NCBI GenBank assembly: GCA_018894105.1 | Contig: CM032128.1 | Coordinates: forward strand, 21,061,001-21,125,000 | Direction of reading: 5' to 3' | Length of the DNA: 64,000 nt | Origin: Jacaranda mimosifolia | Lineage: Eukaryota; Streptophyta; Magnoliopsida; Lamiales; Bignoniaceae | Shown here: in pieces, positions 60,346 to 64,000 of the stretch | How the letters are laid out: every line of letters starts with the position of its first letter | Numbering within the stretch: position 1 is the first letter of the stretch | Made by a program: the position numbers and the translations under genes | Notes under the pieces: model-generated | The model's database searches: none | Told to the model about the DNA's origin: nothing | The model's input: the letters and a program-made list of their open reading frames with translations, nothing else

Positions 60346-60859
60346 CTATAGTGGTGAAACCTCCTTGTCACTATTATTCCTTTGTGTTTCTTTTCTTGAT
60401 TTGTGGTGCCAAATTTCATACTATTCATTTCTTTTTGGGTCTATATGTTTGTTGGCCAAGTTGAATAAACAAGGAAATCACGAGGATTATTAATCTTTAG
60501 TACTTCATTGTTAAATCATGAAAAGAATTCTAGCAATGACTCTCCTTTATTCTGCTTGATGGAATGAAGATGAGTGTGAGGACATGTGGACTTTTGCTCA
60601 CTAGCAAATTGATGGAGGAATTTATCATAAAGTTGGTCATAGCAAAATGCCGACTTGGGCTTCAACTTCACAAACTAGTCTAGTGTTATTCCTTGGAATG
60701 TTCTAACCAATATTTTGGTATGATATTCTCACTATGCCCATAGGCTACATAATGTGCTAAAACTGCAGTAGTTATTGGGGTCGAAAAACCTATCATAATG
60801 ATAGTAGAGGAGGTGCTAGGATTCATAATAATTTGCAAAAATAGGCAAAAATAACCAAC

Positions 60860-61271
60860 ACATCCTCAACCAAAGGATCTATTCGATGCCTGAATAATAG
60901 ATTAAAAAGGTTGGAGAATATTACCCTAATCACAAAAATGAAAGGCAACTAGCAATTTCTCACAATAATACTTTCTTCCAAGCAAGAAATTTGCCTTTTC
61001 TACAAGGAGCTCCAACTTCTCTCCAAAGGAAAACAACCACAGCAGCTTTGCTGCCAAAAACTCCTTCAAGTCATGCTTGAACTGGCGGAAAAATAGTAAC
61101 TCAAGACATAAAACTGCCGGTTACTGAAAAAAGAAAAAAATCAACCACTTTCTTAAAGGAACTTGATTCACCAATCCAAAACTCACCAAGTGTTGAGCCT
61201 CTGAAGAAGTCCTCACACCTTGAACTCCATATTCCTCTCTCAATTAGCTAGAGATATTAGGAGGAAAAAGT
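60860..61271 (+). repeat. LTR-family fragment, same orientation as copies 1-3
   Basis: It matches the first 400-odd bases of copy 3 (cctcaaccaaaggatct, ggagaatattaccctaat, ctccaacttctctcc, ctctcaattagctagagata). It stops exactly where an inverted copy begins at 61272. Confidence 0.75.
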
Positions 61272-62839
61272 TGTTAGAATAGTACCCCACAAACCAATTA
61301 GATTGGCGTGTAAAACTACTCCTCTTGTGATATAATCTTGATTGAATGATATACTTATTAAGTGGCTGTCTTCATCGTATGCTTTTTATACTTCACTCGC
61401 ATTTGGTTGAAGCCCTTTAATCATACTAGACTACGGGACTTGGGGATACATATGATGGTGATCATGAAATAAGTTTCTAGGGTCATGATTTTAAAATATT
61501 CCAAGTCATAGAACCTTATGAGATGGGGCATCTAAGATTTGGATAGACTTACATTAATGATGCATATTCCAAAGGGTTGGATATTACTTCGTTTCATGGG
61601 CAATCTATGTTAGAAATGGATGCATATAATTAGTCCTTAGACCTAATGATCCATAGTAATCTTGTGTTTAAATTCTTATACTTTGACTTTTCCCCGACCA
61701 TGTAACAGGATATAGGGGGTTAAGATGGGGCATGAGCTACTTAAGCATGGAGGTTTGTAAGATCTAAGATGGGATCCATGTCGTCATTGTTGTAAAGAAT
61801 GAGTGCATCTCCTATGTATTCTATAATGATCGATTCCAAGAAATCCTTGCGCAAGGTAGTATGATAATTTGAAAAATGTGTTTTCCAAAGTTGAGGTCAA
61901 AAAGGGAAATCGAATATTGGATGTAGAGACATAGTTATTGAGGCTATTAGAGAGCAAACAAATATTTTGCCTTAGGTCTCTATCGTGAGATAAGAGATGG
62001 AAGGACCATACTTGCATGGTGACCATAAGCTATAATGGTTCATCATGATATTATTCATTCATCCAATTAGTTAGACTCCATGGGCTTGTTGCTAGACATT
62101 GACCATGAAGATGGGGCGCTCTTCAATCAATAGAGATTAATTTAAAGAGTTATTAGTTTGAAGGAGTTTAAACTAATGTGAATAATTCAATATTCTAAAT
62201 ATCACAATGAGTTGTGAGCCCATGTCCAATGAATGGATAAACCTAATGGATCAGACACACAAAGCCTAAGGAAACTCTTATTTGATACGAGGAATTTTCT
62301 AAGGAGATAGAAAATTCATACTAGGCATTTTTAGAGAGAAAATGGTAGACTATTTAATTGGTCAATTTGGTTTGATTAATTTAAGTGTTAAATTAACCAA
62401 AATAATTTAAAGAGTTAAATTAAGCTAATTAAATTAAGGTGTCAATTTAATTAGTGCCATATGACAATTAATTAAGTCAAGTTAATTTAAGGAGTTAAGT
62501 TAAATTAATTAACTTAAAGATTTAATTTAATTAAATTGAGAATTTAAGTTTTGGAGGGAAATCAAATGGAAGAATCCAGTTGACTTTAAGTTAATTAGCA
62601 TTTCATTTCATGAGATGAAATGCAAATGTTAATTTGAATGCAAATGCACACACAAGTTGGCAAGTTGGCCAACCTTCATGGAAGGTGTGATGGAAGCATC
62701 CAAGAGCTTCCATCACCTCCTATGAACATGCCATATGACCGGAGCCCTATGCTAGTTGGCAATCCTCACATCTTTCCTCCAAAAAGTATGATATAATTCA
62801 TGTGTTGAATAATCACACCAAAATTCTCTCCTCTCTCTC
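61272..62839 (-). repeat. LTR-family copy 4 (inverted)
   Basis: It starts TGTTAGAATAGTACCCCACA, the reverse complement of the end of copies 1 and 3. It continues through the reversed word series (catagttattgaggctatta, ggtttgtaagatctaagatg, AATTAA-rich middle). It ends at 62839 where the CACTA-type MITE begins. It lies in the position and orientation of a 5' LTR for the minus-strand gypsy element. Confidence 0.75.
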
Positions 62840-63172
62840 CACTACAACAAATTGCACTTCGCGTGTAAAAACTTTGTTAACAAAGGTAAAATTCATTACA
62901 AATGTTAGATATATAGTTACAAAATTGATTTTTCATGACAAATAAAATTTTCTTGAGTAACTAAGTAAAAGTCTTGCTACCTTTTACTCAAATTTGTTAC
63001 CTTAAATTTTTTATGTTCGTAACTAAATAATAATTCGTTATGGAAAATCTTATTTTGTTACATATAACATTTTCTGTCATAAAAGAAGATATATTTGTAA
63101 CAAAATTTAGTACCTTTTGTAGCAATGAAATATTTGTTACAAATAAAATACATTTTAACAAAGTTTGTAGTG
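62840..63172. mobile_element. CACTA-type MITE
   Basis: It opens CACTACAACAAATTGC and closes AACAAAGTTTGTAGTG, giving CACTACAA inverted ends. The 333-bp body is full of GTTACAAA/TTTGTAAC words. No coding. A matching 3-bp duplication was not seen. Confidence 0.72.
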
Positions 63173-63289
63173 ACTAAACTTCAATTAATTTCCCTCCAAA
63201 ATTCATTCCCTCCAAATATCAATTGTACATATATGGTAACAATGATTTTCGTTACTAATTATAAATGGATATTAAATTAAATTTTTACA

Positions 63290-63960
63290 AATACTTTTGG
63301 GTTGGGCTTTTGTTCAAGAAATGGGCTTCACAATAATGTAAAGAATGACACTAATTCATTATAAAATTAGTGAAGCCCAATTAATAAAAAGGGAGTTGCT
63401 AAATCCCAATTAATCAACTATGTAATTTAATGTCAAACCCAATTCTTTACCAAATAGCATTAATTTAATGACAAGTCGGTGAACTCATACTAACAAAAAG
63501 AAAAGTTGCAAAAGCCCAATTAATGAATTCTTTAAGCTACTGTCAAATCCAATTCATATAGAAATCCCAATTCACTAATTTACAAAGATAATTATTGAAG
63601 CCCAATTAATAAAAAATAAGTAGGTAAATCCCAATTAATGAATTTTTCAAATTAGTATGAAACCCAATTTGTCAATTCACTAAAATATTAGTTAAGTCAA
63701 TTAGTAAAAAAATAAGCTTGTCAACCCAAAGTAATCAATTATTTAAACTAATGTGAAGTCCAATTAATAAAAAATAAACTTAGTTCCTTAAAGAAAGTCT
63801 AATTCACCATTTACCTCACTTCAAATTTGTTCAAGACAAAATCTTACAATGAAGCCTAATTCACCACTTAATTTACTGTAAATTTGATCAAACCTATTTC
63901 AGAATTGAGAACTCCCAATTCAGTGAATAATTCACAAAAAATTTATAAAACCCAATGTTT
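63290..63960 (+). repeat. Diverged minisatellite of aagcccaattaataaaaa units
   Basis: The word aagcccaattaataaaaa or a near copy recurs at about 63383, 63518, 63598, 63690 and 63756, with aatcccaattaatgaattt-like text between. Period varies from about 65 to 135 bp. Non-coding, continuing to the right edge of the window. Confidence 0.65.
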
Positions 63961-64000
63961 TAAAGAAAATTGGCTCAACTAATGGATCATTCACTTCAAA

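Larger units (their letters stand above)
59330..60740 (-). pseudogene. Ty3/gypsy gag remnant split by a hAT-type element
   Basis: The minus strand from 60740 reads YHTKILVRTFQGIT, FVKLKPKSAFCYDQLYDKFL, HQFASEQKSTCPHTHLHSIK and QNKGESLLEFF, a clear gag core. At 60345-60120 the WPFKMKTS...KKYT block (as in RWP.KMKT.P.KR...KYC) is present twice. DEIQCLIQQDHLKKE near 59400 is the LKDEIE.LI..G.L end. Stops and shifts interrupt all parts. Confidence 0.82.
54920..60760 (-). mobile_element. Minus-strand Ty3/gypsy element (gag-pol remnant)
   Basis: Reading from 60740 down to about 55020 gives gag, protease, reverse transcriptase and RNase H in the order of Ty3/gypsy. The integrase is missing, apparently cut by the CACTA end near 54905. 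Two hAT-type elements (59472-60120, 57999-58964) and a LINE-like piece (55961-56425) are inserted in it. The inverted LTR copy at 61272-62839 lies where its 5' LTR would be. Confidence 0.8.

Noticed and set aside
1..64000. tRNA, rRNA, CRISPR array, phage or bacterial operon
   Set aside because: None of the expected sequence patterns was seen; introns and plant transposons rule out a prokaryotic context.

Overview
The window looks like repeat-rich nuclear DNA of a flowering plant, probably a eudicot. It is AT-rich, has GT-AG introns, and carries the usual plant transposon classes: Ty3/gypsy, CACTA, MULE, hAT and Tourist-like MITEs. No rRNA, tRNA, CRISPR or bacterial-style operon was seen. I cannot name the species from sequence alone.

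Layout. 1-1390: decayed minus-strand Ty3/gypsy gag. 1705-7056: CACTA-like element with a nested hAT-type element (1887-2808) and exon-like minus-strand segments. 7896-14111: nested Tourist-like MITEs; one holds a hAT-type insert, and another is split by a complete but pol-less LTR retrotransposon (9617-13451, TSD aacta). 14351-20225: 5.9-kb foldback/Mutator-like element with 9-bp TSD, built almost entirely of tandem repeats, ending about 150 bp before the only convincing host gene. 20979-31659 (+): this gene, 16 small exons read through in one frame (about 466 codons), encoding an unrecognised, probably nuclear protein. Its 3' end is uncertain. Its introns hold a hAT-type element and local duplications, one of which copies half an exon. 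32858-33259 (-): two exons of a type-A cytokinin response regulator receiver domain, a pseudogene. 33976-36500: MITEs and sparse sequence. 36630-41225: decayed MULE with a transposase that lost its catalytic centre and a second minus-strand ORF. 41228-47821: three LTR copies of one family plus a gag fragment. 47830-54905: decayed CACTA with TNP2 and Ptta-type transposase remnants. 54920-60760: minus-strand Ty3/gypsy gag-pol remnant broken by two hAT-type elements and a LINE-like insert. 60860-62839: an inverted LTR junction. 62840-63172: a CACTA-type MITE. 63290-63960: diverged minisatellite.

Functionally there is one host gene with a response-regulator fragment in antisense behind it. Everything else is transposon-derived, and nearly every transposase or polyprotein carries stops, frameshifts or deletions. 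The clearest signals beyond routine annotation are six hAT-type elements of related families with 8-bp target duplications, the tandem-repeat foldback MULE with a protein remnant at its core, the pol-less LTR element, and the exon duplication in the host gene.
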